Translations under genes and position numbers: made by a program
Part shown: positions 1 through 9,363 of the stretch, one piece after another
How the letters are laid out: each line of letters starts with the position of its first letter
Position numbering within the stretch: the stretch's first letter is position 1
DNA from: Porticoccaceae bacterium
Lineage (GTDB): Bacteria > Pseudomonadota > Gammaproteobacteria > Pseudomonadales > Porticoccaceae
Direction: 5' to 3'
NCBI GenBank assembly: GCA_028822155.1
Contig: JAPKEJ010000021.1
Location: 1-38,536 of the forward strand
Length of the DNA: 38,536 nt
Notes under the pieces: generated by a model
What the model saw: only the letters and a program-made list of their open reading frames with translations
The model's database searches: none
Told to the model about the DNA's origin: nothing

Positions 1-94
1 CATAACCAAAACGAATAGCTCAATATTTTATCTGACTTATTTGTTTCGGAATTAAGATTTTCAGAACGAAATCAGGAAGTGGCTCTCTGCACTT

Positions 95-916
95 TTATTG
101 ACGAGCCTGTCTCATCGATGGCGGCCGAGTAAAGACAGTACTTCGGTAAGGGTTAATATCCAAACCGCCCCGGCGCATATATCGCGCATAGACGCTTAAT
201 TCGGTAGGCTGGCATAGCGCCATTAGATCGGTAAATATTTGCTCTACGCACTGCTCGTGAAAATCTTGATGCATGCGGTAAGAGACAATGTATTTAAGAA
301 GCCCTTCTCGATCAATTTTGGGGCCCTGATAAGTGATGTAGATAGACGCCCAATCTGGCTGATCTGTCACCGGACAATTCGTTTTTAATAGATGCGAGTA
401 TAGAGTTTCGGCAACTAGCTCATCTTGATCAGCGGTTAATAACGAGGCATCAGGCTGGTAGGTATCAATAACAACTGATTGCTGATCAACACAGACACCT
501 TCAGGCTCAGAAATTGGATTAAACCCGGCATACTCAGACAGCTCATAGAGCACTATCTCAACTTGAGACCCTGAGGCCGCTGACAAATCCTTTACCAGAA
601 CACGCTGCAACGCTTGCTTTGATTCATACTGGGTTTGAATCACTGAATTGAGATACAGCTTGAAAGACTTGGATTCAATAATAGAATCGCTAATGCAAGG
701 GAAGAAAAACTCACCAATAGCAACCTGCGGTAGGCCATCTGGGTTTAACCAGGAAATTTCAAAAGCGGTCCAAAGGTCTGTTCCCAAAAATGGCAAAGCA
801 CCCTGCTTCGACTGCTGACGGGCTGTTGACCGAGGGATAGGACAAAGCAAAGATGGATCGTATTGATCGCTATATAGCGTCTCTTGGCCCAGTTGAGTAT
901 TAGAGTAATCTGCCAT
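95..916 (-). CDS. queF: NADPH-dependent 7-cyano-7-deazaguanine reductase QueF (long form)
   Basis: QueF reduces preQ0 to preQ1 with NADPH in queuosine biosynthesis, in the cytoplasm. The 273-residue length matches the long, two-domain (E. coli-type) QueF. The family motif ESKSFKLYL is at residues 81-89. The catalytic cysteine is Cys181 in the segment TNCPVTDQPDW, followed by Asp188. The C-terminal half carries the conserved HEQCVEQIF and YARYMRRGGLDINPYRS stretches. The start ATG overlaps the stop of the upstream permease gene by one base (TAATG), so translation is probably coupled and queF is the last gene of the yadG-yadH-queF operon. Nothing seems truncated. Identification is from remembered family sequences and is very secure. 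Confidence 0.97.
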   Translation of the reverse strand: MADYSNTQLGQETLYSDQYDPSLLCPIPRSTARQQSKQGALPFLGTDLWTAFEISWLNPDGLPQVAIGEFFFPCISDSIIESKSFKLYLNSVIQTQYESKQALQRVLVKDLSAASGSQVEIVLYELSEYAGFNPISEPEGVCVDQQSVVIDTYQPDASLLTADQDELVAETLYSHLLKTNCPVTDQPDWASIYITYQGPKIDREGLLKYIVSYRMHQDFHEQCVEQIFTDLMALCQPTELSVYARYMRRGGLDINPYRSTVFTRPPSMRQARQ

Positions 917-1689
917 TAGCTACGCAACCGAGACCCGTTCTCTAGCAGTCTGAGGGCTAAAAAGAACAGCAGTACAGAAAATAGGCCGACCATCGAAAAA
1001 GCCCAAACAATATTAATGTCACTAATACCTGCAATGCCATAGCGAAACGCGTTAACCATATAGAGCACAGGGTTAATCATAGACAGATTACGCCAAAATT
1101 CGCCAAGGAGCTCAATAGAGTAAAAAACACCGCCTAAATAAGTCAGTGGCGTCAGCACAAACGTTGGGATAATTGAAATATCATCGAAATTAGCCGCAAA
1201 TATAGCGTTAATAAGCCCTGCAAGAGAGAACATCAAAGACGTCATCAATACAATGGCTATGGTGACAGGCAAACTATGGATACTAAAGTCAGCAAAATAC
1301 AGCGACAGTACGGTAACGATAAGACCCACTCCCAAGCCACGACTCATGCCACCGGCAACATAACCCAACAAAATAATCCAATTAGGCGTGGGGGACACCA
1401 GTAGTTCCTCAATATTACGCTGGAACTTAGAACCAAAGAATGAAGACACCACGTTGGAATAGGAATTAGTGATCACCGACATCATGATCAGTCCAGGCGC
1501 CACGAACTGAATATAGGGTAACCCTGACATAGTGCCGATTCGAGACCCAATTAGCTGACCGAATATGACAAAATACAATACTATCGTTATTATCGGTGGC
1601 ACCAAAGTTTGTGGCCAAATACGTAAAAATCGACGAATTTCACGGCGCACTATAGTGTCAAAAGCGATCCATTTTTGGCTATTATTCAT
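916..1689 (-). CDS. yadH: ABC-2 type transporter permease, YadH family
   Basis: This is the inner-membrane permease of an ABC-2 type exporter. The 257-residue protein closely resembles E. coli YadH as I recall it: an N-terminal KWIAFDTIVRREIRRFLRIW-like start, the motif VPPIITIVLYFVIFGQLIGSRIG, then FQRNIEELLVSPTP and FDDISIIPTFVLTPLTYLGG. About six hydrophobic segments are visible. The start overlaps the end of the ATPase gene by 8 bases and the stop overlaps the queF start, so it is the middle gene of a tightly coupled operon. The substrate of this exporter family is not established, and the coupling to queF does not by itself show one. Confidence 0.94.
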   Translation of the reverse strand: MNNSQKWIAFDTIVRREIRRFLRIWPQTLVPPIITIVLYFVIFGQLIGSRIGTMSGLPYIQFVAPGLIMMSVITNSYSNVVSSFFGSKFQRNIEELLVSPTPNWIILLGYVAGGMSRGLGVGLIVTVLSLYFADFSIHSLPVTIAIVLMTSLMFSLAGLINAIFAANFDDISIIPTFVLTPLTYLGGVFYSIELLGEFWRNLSMINPVLYMVNAFRYGIAGISDINIVWAFSMVGLFSVLLFFLALRLLENGSRLRS

Positions 1690-2629
1690 CGTCTTGGCCT
1701 CTATCTACATCAATCAAATTCTTTTCCACCATATCAAAAAACAATTCTTCTAAACGATTAGCCTTACTTCTCATACTAATCACATGGATATTTAGTCCGC
1801 TAAGTTCTATAAAAATTTCATTAATTGACTGCCCTCTGGCAACATCAACTTCAAGACTGTGGCCATCAACCAAGGTAACAGGATAACTCTCTAGCATTGG
1901 GCTCTCAGTAAGCTCTTCGCGCACATCAAGAACAAACGTTTCTCGGTCCAACTGCTTGAGCAAGACTTTCATGCTCGTGTTTTTTACAATAATGCCATGA
2001 TCTATGATCGCTATATTACGGCACAGACTCTCGGCCTCTTCCAGATAATGAGTGGTAAGAATAATGGTAGTTCCCTGATCATTAATCTGTTTTAAAAACT
2101 CCCACATAGACCGGCGCAACTCAATATCAACACCGGCAGTAGGCTCATCAAGCACTAATAACTGAGGTTCATGGATCAATGCTCGAGCAATCATCAAGCG
2201 ACGTTTCATACCGCCAGAGAGAGTCCTGGATATTTCATTACGACGGTCCCATAAACCCAGTTGCCTCAGATATTTTTCGGCTCGCTGCCGAGCAATATCC
2301 GCTTTGATTCCATAATAGCCAGCTTGGGCGATCAATATATCAATAGGCTTTTCAAACTGATTAAAGTTAAATTCTTGAGGAACCACGCCAACAAACTGCT
2401 TTGCAGCGGAAAAATCTTTATCAATATCATGACCGAAAATCGTCACTAGTCCCTCTGTTTTTCTAACCAGAGAGCAGATAATTCCTATCGTCGTTGACTT
2501 GCCAGCACCATTAGGTCCAAGAAGAGCAAAAAAGTCTCCCTTAGCAACGTCAAGGTCGATGCCCTTTAGGGCCTCGAACTGATCGTCATAGGTTTTACGA
2601 AGATTTTTGATAGATAAGGCAGGCTGCAT
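1682..2629 (-). CDS. yadG: ABC transporter ATP-binding protein, YadG family
   Basis: This is the ATPase subunit that pairs with the YadH-type permease. With the ATG at 2629 it has 315 residues. Walker A GPNGAGKST is at about 38-46, the Q-loop glutamine near 85, the signature LSGGMKRR at 137-144, and Walker B LVLDEP at 158-163, followed by the TTHYLEEAE H-loop region. A longer frame opens with TTG at 2638, but the ATG gives the same distance to the conserved KTY motif as E. coli YadG, so I prefer it; no strong ribosome site decides this. The C-terminal ~90 residues form the extra domain usual in this exporter class. It is the first gene of the three-gene operon with yadH and queF. Confidence 0.93.
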   Translation of the reverse strand: MQPALSIKNLRKTYDDQFEALKGIDLDVAKGDFFALLGPNGAGKSTTIGIICSLVRKTEGLVTIFGHDIDKDFSAAKQFVGVVPQEFNFNQFEKPIDILIAQAGYYGIKADIARQRAEKYLRQLGLWDRRNEISRTLSGGMKRRLMIARALIHEPQLLVLDEPTAGVDIELRRSMWEFLKQINDQGTTIILTTHYLEEAESLCRNIAIIDHGIIVKNTSMKVLLKQLDRETFVLDVREELTESPMLESYPVTLVDGHSLEVDVARGQSINEIFIELSGLNIHVISMRSKANRLEELFFDMVEKNLIDVDRGQDDE

Positions 2630-2794
2630 AATGTTCAACTAATAGGTTCCATTTAACTTATAAAAAGGCAGATTTCAAAAACCATATTGTAGCCTGTACC
2701 CACAAATAAGTCCCCGTTTAGATACGATTTTAGCTAGTTACCAATAACGGTTGAGGGCATAATAGACGTTATGTTTTGATCTAACGAGAGCACT

Positions 2795-3316
2795 ATGCCG
2801 CGCAAAACAATTCGTCGTTTTTTACCCGACTTAAAGGGAATACTTAATCGTCCCTCGATGCGCTGGATTAGTGCCTTGCCACAGGACCCAAATCTATTGC
2901 ATCTTAATCGCCACTCAGTGTCATTAGCGGTCTTTATCGGCATATTCTGTGCCTTTATCCCTATCCCTATCCAAACCCTGCTGGTCATAGGTCTTTGCTT
3001 TTGGTGGGGTGCTAACTTACCCATTGCTATTGTGATTATATGGCTCAGTAATCCCTTAACCATTCCGCCGATGTTCTACCTTACCTACAAACTGGGTAGT
3101 TCTATATTGGGAACGGAGGTCGATAGCCTGTCATTTACCTTAAGCTGGGAATGGTTTTCTCAGCTTGGTGTAGATATCTTGCTGCCTTTGTTTGTGGGAA
3201 GTCTACTAAGTGGCATCTTGCTAGCCTCAGCAGGTTATTTCTTTATCTTGTTTTTATGGCGATGGAAAGTTATTAGAAATTGGGAAAAGCGCAAAGATTT
3301 ACGCAATTCTCAGTAG
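2795..3316 (+). CDS. DUF2062 domain inner-membrane protein
   Basis: This 173-residue protein has the DUF2062 pattern: a basic N-terminus (MPRKTIRRFLPDLKGIL), then PHLNRHSVSLAVFIGIF-like and AFIPIPIQTLLV segments, the ANLPIAIVIIWLSNPLTIPPMFYLTYKLG core, and a second hydrophobic hairpin near 120-160. Three or four membrane segments are likely. The molecular function of the family is not known to me. Homologues are often encoded beside lolCDE in gammaproteobacteria, and this one converges on lolE with 34 bases between the stops. The start ATG has a weak purine-rich GAGAG just upstream. The reading frame is intact and free of oddities. Confidence 0.85.
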   Translation: MPRKTIRRFLPDLKGILNRPSMRWISALPQDPNLLHLNRHSVSLAVFIGIFCAFIPIPIQTLLVIGLCFWWGANLPIAIVIIWLSNPLTIPPMFYLTYKLGSSILGTEVDSLSFTLSWEWFSQLGVDILLPLFVGSLLSGILLASAGYFFILFLWRWKVIRNWEKRKDLRNSQ

Positions 3317-3350
3317 ACAGACTTGTTTTCCGGTGACCCTGCACAACACA

Positions 3351-4571
3351 CTACTCGTAGCGTAATTCGTCAGCCGGAACCGTGCGACTTGCGCGCAGTG
3401 CTGGATAAATAGTGGCGAGTACATTTAGGACCAAGGCAGACACTGCAATCAAGGTGACATCGGACCAGCGCAGGTCTACGGGAACGTAATCAATGGGGTA
3501 TACCGAGGTGTCAAGGAAACTGGCACCCAACAATGACTCAGCCCATCCGACCAGGTCAGCAGTCCAATAACAACCGGTCACGCCTAAAGCGACACCGATG
3601 GAAATGCCGAACAACCCTATCATCGAGCCCTGCATAAGAAATAAGCTAACGATATTAGACCTCGACAAACCAAGGGTTTGTAAAATAGCAATATCCTTAC
3701 GTTTATCCATTACCGACATCATCAACATAGAAATGACATTAAAAGCAGCAATAGCAACAATTAAAAAAATCAGCAACCCGACCATATTACGCGATAACTG
3801 AATCGCTTTGTAGAGGTTGCCATGGGTCTGAAACCAATCTCGAAAGCCGTAACCATAGGGCAACTGATTGACAATTTCGTAGCCTATATTGCGCGCATTA
3901 AATTGATCATCTATCTGTAATCGAAACCCTTGCACTTTGTTGCCTATACCCCCAATCGCCCCAACCTGCTCTAGTGAAGCTAGGGCCAAAGCCTGATCTA
4001 ATTCCGTATGTGTAGAAAAAATACCCGCGACGACAAGCGAGTAAGCTTTCGTCGGCAGACCATCGGCCGCAGGGATAATGACAGAGACCGCTTGTTCGAC
4101 CGATACCTGTAATGCCTCAGCAACCACTTCCGACAGCAATATTTGCCCAGTGCCCGGTATACTCAACTGGTACGCCCCAAGCATTTTTGCGATTCCTTCA
4201 GGCAGACCTCGGGATGAGAGTCCTAATAATTGAATCGGCCGAGCTTGCAAACGGCTATTAATCAGCCCTTCAACTTGATTGTAAGGTGACACTTCGGTGA
4301 CATGATTAAATTTAGCTATACGAGATTGCTCTGTTGGCCAATCTCCAACTCCTTGTGGATGGATAAGCTGGACATGAGGAACCACTGAAAGAATGTTCTC
4401 GCGTAATTCTCGATCAAACCCATTCATCACCGACAATACGATGACAAGCAACGCAACGCCAAGGACTAAGCCAGTAATCGCTAATAGGGAAATAAAAGAC
4501 ACTAATAGATTAGAGCGCCTACCAGAAAAGAAGTAACGCAGGCCAATAAAAATGGGAACCGGCTTAAACAA
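3351..4571 (-). CDS. lolE: Lipoprotein-releasing ABC transporter permease LolE
   Basis: LolE is one of two permeases of the LolCDE complex, which extracts outer-membrane lipoproteins from the inner membrane and passes them to LolA. The 406 residues have the family layout: one N-terminal membrane helix (about 22-48, ending VIVLSVMNGFDRELREN), a large periplasmic domain, and three helices in the C-terminal third with MMSVMDKRKDIAILQTLGLS and a final AIYPALRASR-type end. It is called LolE rather than LolC by position (third gene, after lolD) and by the segment VVPHVQLIHP and the NARNIGYEI region, which resemble E. coli LolE. Its start is TTG at 4571, with GGAG seven bases upstream, overlapping the lolD end by 8 bases. 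Confidence 0.93.
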   Translation of the reverse strand: MFKPVPIFIGLRYFFSGRRSNLLVSFISLLAITGLVLGVALLVIVLSVMNGFDRELRENILSVVPHVQLIHPQGVGDWPTEQSRIAKFNHVTEVSPYNQVEGLINSRLQARPIQLLGLSSRGLPEGIAKMLGAYQLSIPGTGQILLSEVVAEALQVSVEQAVSVIIPAADGLPTKAYSLVVAGIFSTHTELDQALALASLEQVGAIGGIGNKVQGFRLQIDDQFNARNIGYEIVNQLPYGYGFRDWFQTHGNLYKAIQLSRNMVGLLIFLIVAIAAFNVISMLMMSVMDKRKDIAILQTLGLSRSNIVSLFLMQGSMIGLFGISIGVALGVTGCYWTADLVGWAESLLGASFLDTSVYPIDYVPVDLRWSDVTLIAVSALVLNVLATIYPALRASRTVPADELRYE

Positions 4572-5262
4572 TAGTTTGCTCCAGCGCTACTAACCGGCCC
4601 TCTACCAAACTTACCGTTCGATCCATTTGAGCGGCAATCGCGTTGTCATGAGTGACCAATACAAAGGAGATGGCTAATGACTGATTGAGCTCGATTAATA
4701 ACTCCAGCATCTGGCCCGCAGTATGGGGATCAAGGTTTCCAGTGGGTTCATCCATGAGAACAATTGAGGGCTCGGTAACAAGCGCACGCGCTACAGCGAC
4801 TCTCTGTCGCTCTCCTCCAGAAAGTTCAGCCGGTTGATGGTTTAGCCGCATGCCAAGACCCACACGCAATAATAATACAGTCGCACGCTCTCTAGCTTCT
4901 GCGACTGAATAACCACCAATTAAAAGCGGCATGGCTACATTCTCTAAGGCAGAAAACTCACCGAGCAAATGATGAAATTGATAAACAAAACCCACATGTT
5001 GGTTACGCCACTTCGCGCGTTCAGATGCCCCTAAATCACTCCATTGCTGGCCACATACTGAAATACTGCCAGAGCTTGTATCGTCAAGACCACCGAGAAG
5101 ATTCAACAGAGTAGTTTTGCCCGAACCGGACACACCCACTATAGCCAGCTTCTCACCTCTCTTAATATCAAGATTAAGCTCCTTGAGAACCGACAGACTG
5201 AGGTTGCCCTGCTTATAATCACGGCTAACATCTTTAGCAACAAGTACTGATTCAATGGTCAT
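4564..5262 (-). CDS. lolD: Lipoprotein-releasing ABC transporter ATP-binding protein LolD
   Basis: LolD is the cytoplasmic ATPase that powers lipoprotein release by LolC and LolE. With the ATG at 5262 it has 232 residues, the usual size. Walker A GVSGSGKT is at 43-50, the family signature LSGGERQR at 147-154, Walker B VLMDEP at 168-173, and the FVLVTHD H-loop follows. A frame open to 5298 would add 12 basic residues, but a strong GGAGG sits eight or nine bases before the ATG at 5262, so I use that start. The gene overlaps the lolC end by 11 bases and the lolE start by 8, so the three genes are translationally coupled. Confidence 0.96.
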   Translation of the reverse strand: MTIESVLVAKDVSRDYKQGNLSLSVLKELNLDIKRGEKLAIVGVSGSGKTTLLNLLGGLDDTSSGSISVCGQQWSDLGASERAKWRNQHVGFVYQFHHLLGEFSALENVAMPLLIGGYSVAEARERATVLLLRVGLGMRLNHQPAELSGGERQRVAVARALVTEPSIVLMDEPTGNLDPHTAGQMLELLIELNQSLAISFVLVTHDNAIAAQMDRTVSLVEGRLVALEQTIV

Positions 5263-6505
5263 AACGTAACGCCTCCGCTGGCAATATCTTTCCTGCACGC
5301 CATGCCGGATATAGCGTGGCCAAAAAACTAACCATCAGTGCAACACCTACCACCGCTGCAACGTCACTAAAGACTATTTTTGAGGGTAAGGCATTAATCA
5401 GGTAGACACTTGGGTCAAATAAATAAACCCCAAGCAAGCTTTCAATAATGCCGACAATATCACCAATAAAGTAAGCGACAAAACAGCCCAACAGAGTGCC
5501 ACTGAATACACCAATAGCACCCACTGTCATTCCTTGAACAATGAAAATCTTGGTGATTAAGCTGGAGTTTGCACCCATAGTTCTGATCACCGCAATATCT
5601 TTACGCTTATCTGCCACCATCAAAACTAAACTCGCAATAATATTAAAGGCAGCCACTGCAATAATGACTGACAGCAGAAGACTGACCACTATTTTCTCCA
5701 TTCGCATAGCCTGGAATAGAGAGCTCATTGTACTGGTCCATGATCGCCACTGATGGTTAGGTAGTATCGATAGTGCATTGGACTGAAGCCAGTTATCAAC
5801 TTTATAAGGATCTTCAAATTGTAATTGAAGCCCATGATACCGGTCCCCTAGCCGCATTAATTTCTGCATATCCTGTTGATGCATAAAAGCGACGGAAGCA
5901 TCGACTTGAGCTCCCACTTCGAAAATCCCTGAAACAGTGACTCGCTTTGTCCTTGGGAAGACCCCTGCTGGTGTTACACTGATCAAAGGCAAGGTAACCT
6001 GGATTTTGTCACCAATAAATACACTGAGTTTTCGGGCTATTTGGCTACCTAGAATGATACTGAAATCCCCTGGTGCTAGTTGTTCCACATAACCACTCAG
6101 CATGTTCTCTTTCAATAGATCTGCAGTTGGCCATGTTTCATCTAAGCCCTGTAAATTAACTCCAACCTGATCAGCATCTTTAGACAGCATGACAAAACCC
6201 TGCAGCATGGGAATTACAGCAGTGACTTGCCCAGTGCTTCCTGCGCCAACCTCACGTCTAATCTTGCCAATTTGATCTGAGGTAAAACTAGGATTTCCTG
6301 CAACCGTAGCATGAGGAATAACTCGTAACAGCCGCATTTTTATTTCTTGATCGAAGCCATTCATGACCGATAGCACTACGATAAGTGCAGTCACACCAAG
6401 CGCCATCGCTGCAACAGAGAAGCCTGAAATAAAGGATACGAATCCTTCTCGACGCTTACTGCGGGTGTAGCGATATCCAACAAAAAGTGGGAGGTTTTTT
6501 AACAT
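5252..6505 (-). CDS. lolC: Lipoprotein-releasing ABC transporter permease LolC
   Basis: LolC is the LolA-recruiting permease partner of LolE in the LolCDE lipoprotein-sorting machine of the inner membrane. The 417 residues show the MacB/LolC fold: helix 1 at about 25-50 with VTALIVVLSVMNGFDQE, a periplasmic domain, then three C-terminal helices with QAMRMEKIVVSLLLSVIIAVAAFNI, which is very close to E. coli LolC, and the end YPAWRAGKILPAEALRY. It is the first gene of the lolCDE operon and lies 98 bases after the sthA stop; that gap probably holds its promoter, though I see no clear -10/-35 pair. Paralogue of lolE, most alike at the two ends. Confidence 0.93.
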   Translation of the reverse strand: MLKNLPLFVGYRYTRSKRREGFVSFISGFSVAAMALGVTALIVVLSVMNGFDQEIKMRLLRVIPHATVAGNPSFTSDQIGKIRREVGAGSTGQVTAVIPMLQGFVMLSKDADQVGVNLQGLDETWPTADLLKENMLSGYVEQLAPGDFSIILGSQIARKLSVFIGDKIQVTLPLISVTPAGVFPRTKRVTVSGIFEVGAQVDASVAFMHQQDMQKLMRLGDRYHGLQLQFEDPYKVDNWLQSNALSILPNHQWRSWTSTMSSLFQAMRMEKIVVSLLLSVIIAVAAFNIIASLVLMVADKRKDIAVIRTMGANSSLITKIFIVQGMTVGAIGVFSGTLLGCFVAYFIGDIVGIIESLLGVYLFDPSVYLINALPSKIVFSDVAAVVGVALMVSFLATLYPAWRAGKILPAEALRYDH

Positions 6506-6603
6506 GAACAGATTAAACCTGAAAGCCCGATCACAAACAACAAAGAGTCCTGCAGCGATCCAAAATTTTGATGACGCTGAGGGACCTAAAGAACAGCCAA
6601 CGT

Positions 6604-8031
6604 TTAACTCTGTTTTTCGTCAAAGTGACGGTGTTGCCGGCTGACTCGATTTAACCCGTTCATAGAGGCTATTCGATAGGCTTCAGCCATAGTCGGATAG
6701 TTAAACGTGGTTCGAAGAAAGTACTTAATTGTATTAGCCTCACCTTCTTGATTCATTATTGCCTGCCCAATATGGATAATCTCAGCCGCCTCAGCACCAA
6801 AACAGTGGATGCCGAGAATTTCCAAGGAGTCTTGGTGAAAGAGGATCTTCAGCATACCAACTTCTTCACCGGATATTTGAGCGCGGGCGGTATCTTTAAA
6901 GTACGCGCGACCAATTTCGTAAGGGACTTTTTGCTCGGTCAATTCACTCTCATTTTTACCGACAAAGCTAATCTCAGGAATAGTCCAAATACCAGTAGCA
7001 ACATCATTCACACGGAACTGATCTGCCATATCGCACATGTGAGACGCCGCGGACCGCCCCTGATCATAAGCCGCTCCAGCTAGGGAAGGCCATCCAATCA
7101 CATCACCCACTGCATAGATATGCGGGATGGCAGTTTGATAATCTTGGTTGACCTCCAACTGGCCACGCTCATCAGCATCTAAGCCAATTGCTTTTAAATC
7201 GAGATCTTTGGTATTGCCTGAACGTCCGTTACACCACAGCAACGCTTCTGCATGAATTCGCTTACCAGACTTTAACTCTAAAGTAACGCCAGTATCACTA
7301 GTAACGACTCGCTCGTACTCTTCATTGTGCCGAACCATCACATTGAGATCACGCAAGTGGTAACTCAAGGCATCTGAGATCTCATCATCGAGAAAATTCA
7401 TCAACCATTCACGCGTGTTAACCAGATCAACCCGAGTATCAAGACCAGAGAAGATTGACGCATACTCGCAACCAATAACGCCAGCACCATAAATAATGAT
7501 ATTTCGCGGCGAACTATCCAGCTTTAAAATAGAGTCACTATCAAAAATACTGGCATGATTGAAGTCGATGTCATCAGGGCGATAAGGACTAGAGCCCGTA
7601 GCAATCAGGAAATGCTTACTTTCAATAATCACCGATGTTCCGTCGTCAGCGCGCACTAAAATCTCGTGAGTATTCTTAAACGAGGCTCGACCCACATGCA
7701 GTCGCACTCTATTACGAGCGTAACCTTTTGTCCGGCCTTCGACCTGTTTAGTAATTACATCCTCTGCTGCTTTCATCATTTCAGGAAAGGAAAACCACCG
7801 AGGCTCGCCAATAGAGCGGAATATAGGCATTTTATTGTATTGCATCATGCGTCTCACAGAGTGACGCAGAGCCTTAGACGGGATGGTACCCAAGTGAGTA
7901 CAGTTACCGCCGGGCATTGCACGATCATCAACGACGGCAACCCGCAACCCCTGCTTAACAGCATTTATAGCGGCACCTTCTCCCGCTGGGCCACTGCCAA
8001 TAACAACTAAATCGTAAGAAAAATCAGCCAT
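6604..8031 (-). CDS. sthA: Soluble pyridine nucleotide transhydrogenase SthA
   Basis: SthA is a cytoplasmic FAD enzyme that exchanges hydride between NADPH and NAD+. The 475 residues carry the FAD-binding GSGPAGEG at 12-19, the diagnostic [19 protein letters not shown], a second dinucleotide-binding [16 protein letters not shown] near 178-193, and the [15 protein letters not shown] motif. The NCTHLGT segment has threonine where disulfide reductases of the same superfamily have their second redox cysteine, as expected for SthA. The start lies two bases after the nqrM stop, so it is the last gene of the nqr operon and is probably co-translated with it. This links NADPH/NADH balance to NADH oxidation by NQR. 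Confidence 0.96.
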   Translation of the reverse strand: MADFSYDLVVIGSGPAGEGAAINAVKQGLRVAVVDDRAMPGGNCTHLGTIPSKALRHSVRRMMQYNKMPIFRSIGEPRWFSFPEMMKAAEDVITKQVEGRTKGYARNRVRLHVGRASFKNTHEILVRADDGTSVIIESKHFLIATGSSPYRPDDIDFNHASIFDSDSILKLDSSPRNIIIYGAGVIGCEYASIFSGLDTRVDLVNTREWLMNFLDDEISDALSYHLRDLNVMVRHNEEYERVVTSDTGVTLELKSGKRIHAEALLWCNGRSGNTKDLDLKAIGLDADERGQLEVNQDYQTAIPHIYAVGDVIGWPSLAGAAYDQGRSAASHMCDMADQFRVNDVATGIWTIPEISFVGKNESELTEQKVPYEIGRAYFKDTARAQISGEEVGMLKILFHQDSLEILGIHCFGAEAAEIIHIGQAIMNQEGEANTIKYFLRTTFNYPTMAEAYRIASMNGLNRVSRQHRHFDEKQS

Positions 8032-8033
8032 CT

Positions 8034-8276
8034 CTAAAAACTCTTATGTTGGACATCCATCGCGTTATAAGAAGCTGACTCACTAAGTTCAGTAATTTTC
8101 TCATCACACTTATTAGGATCGTTACCGCAAATATCACAGGTATAATCTGTTTCACCCAAAGCCGCACCGACACCACCGCACGATCCTGATATAGGCTTAC
8201 CACCCATCAGAACACCAATCGACATAGCGCCCACTAACAGACCAAACATAACAACTGCTAAAATAATTTCTGCCAT
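8034..8276 (-). CDS. nqrM: Na+-NQR maturation protein NqrM
   Basis: NqrM is a small membrane protein needed to assemble active Na+-NQR, probably by delivering iron to the cysteine-ligated centre shared by NqrD and NqrE. The 80 residues have one N-terminal membrane helix (about 3-25) and four cysteines at 33, 47, 50 and 57 in the pattern GSCGGVG...[11 protein letters not shown] typical of the family (formerly DUF539). It starts one base after the apbE stop and ends two bases before the sthA start. Position and cysteines make the call secure even though the protein is short. Confidence 0.95.
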   Translation of the reverse strand: MAEIILAVVMFGLLVGAMSIGVLMGGKPISGSCGGVGAALGETDYTCDICGNDPNKCDEKITELSESASYNAMDVQHKSF

Positions 8277-8277
8277 A

Positions 8278-9363
8278 TTACTGAGCCTCTATACGTTCGT
8301 TGGTTGCTAAGAGTGGCGTAAAAGTTTCACTATAAGAAACATTATAACCTTCATTTTGTCGAGCAATAATATAAACCGGCATCTCTAATTCATTAGCTAA
8401 ATCGACAGCTTGGTCACTATTCATGACCATTAATGCTGTTGCCCAAGCATCGGCCTCGGCGCATGTGTCTGCCACGACCGTAACTGACGCCAGTGAATGA
8501 GTCGTTGGACGTCCCGAGCGAGGGTCAATGGTGTGAGAGTAACGCGCCCCATCTCGTTCAAAATAGTTTCTATAGTCCCCTGAAGTGGCCACAGCACCGA
8601 CTTGCACATTGAGTACCTGAGCCACCAACTGCTGTGGTGATGGAGATTCTATGGCTAATCGCCAAGGTTGTCCCTCAGGATTTAATCCGCTAACCCGCGT
8701 CTCTCCACCGACCTCGACCAAGTAATCAGGCAGTGCATTCATTTCCAAAAGATCGGCAACCAAGTCCACTGCGTAACCCTTAGCTATCGCAGACAGGTCT
8801 AAACGTAACGGGCGGCTTTTACTCAATAAAACCTGCTGATTATTCTCCGTCCGATTAACTGCATCAAAACCAATACCGGCAAGGATTTTCTGTATAGCAC
8901 TATCACTCGGCACGATATCACCGGTAAATGTGGGACCGAAGCCCCAAATATCTACCAAGGGGCCAACGGTAGGATCAAAAGCACCACCACTCTTCTGCCA
9001 AACTTCTCGTGCAATCTGCAACACCTGATCAAAGTCATTAGAAACAGCTAAGTACTCTCCAACATCCTGTTGGTTAAACTGACTAATCTCAGAATCAGCC
9101 TTATAGGTCGACATTGACTGGTCAACGCGATCAAGGGTCTGTTCAATCTGTTCTGCAAGATCAGGTGGCGCCGGTTGGTCTGCAACAATAGTGACATGAT
9201 AACTGGTGCCCATCTTACTGCCGGTTATTTTGATAATTTCTGGGCCATGATCACAGCCGCCCAATATTGATACAAAGACGAAAAACAAGGCACAGTTAAA
9301 CGAAAACGAGGCTTTGCGAAGCCCCGTTAGCGTATTAATGCTCTGCTTATCCACCGAAGTCAT
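8278..9363 (-). CDS. apbE: FAD:protein FMN transferase ApbE (lipoprotein)
   Basis: ApbE attaches FMN from FAD to threonine in NqrB and NqrC, on the periplasmic side. The protein has an N-terminal hydrophobic segment ending in the lipobox-like LGGC (Cys37 with this start), then the conserved [12 protein letters not shown], the WGFGP and [13 protein letters not shown] motifs, [10 protein letters not shown] and [12 protein letters not shown]. The start is uncertain. The longest frame begins with GTG at 9390, ATG at 9363 gives 361 residues, and GTG at 9354 is also possible. None has a strong ribosome site, and all overlap the nqrF end. The operon position between nqrF and nqrM supports the role. 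Confidence 0.94.
   Translation of the reverse strand: MTSVDKQSINTLTGLRKASFSFNCALFFVFVSILGGCDHGPEIIKITGSKMGTSYHVTIVADQPAPPDLAEQIEQTLDRVDQSMSTYKADSEISQFNQQDVGEYLAVSNDFDQVLQIAREVWQKSGGAFDPTVGPLVDIWGFGPTFTGDIVPSDSAIQKILAGIGFDAVNRTENNQQVLLSKSRPLRLDLSAIAKGYAVDLVADLLEMNALPDYLVEVGGETRVSGLNPEGQPWRLAIESPSPQQLVAQVLNVQVGAVATSGDYRNYFERDGARYSHTIDPRSGRPTTHSLASVTVVADTCAEADAWATALMVMNSDQAVDLANELEMPVYIIARQNEGYNVSYSETFTPLLATNERIEAQ

Noticed and set aside
2734-3063. Minus-strand frame of 109 codons
   Set aside because: It lies opposite the DUF2062 gene, which has clear family motifs and membrane segments; the shadow protein does not.
6504-6644. Plus-strand frame of 46 codons across the lolC-sthA gap
   Set aside because: It overlaps the lolC start and sthA end, has no ribosome site (upstream is the lolC coding start), and its product is low in hydrophobic residues and unlike any family I know.
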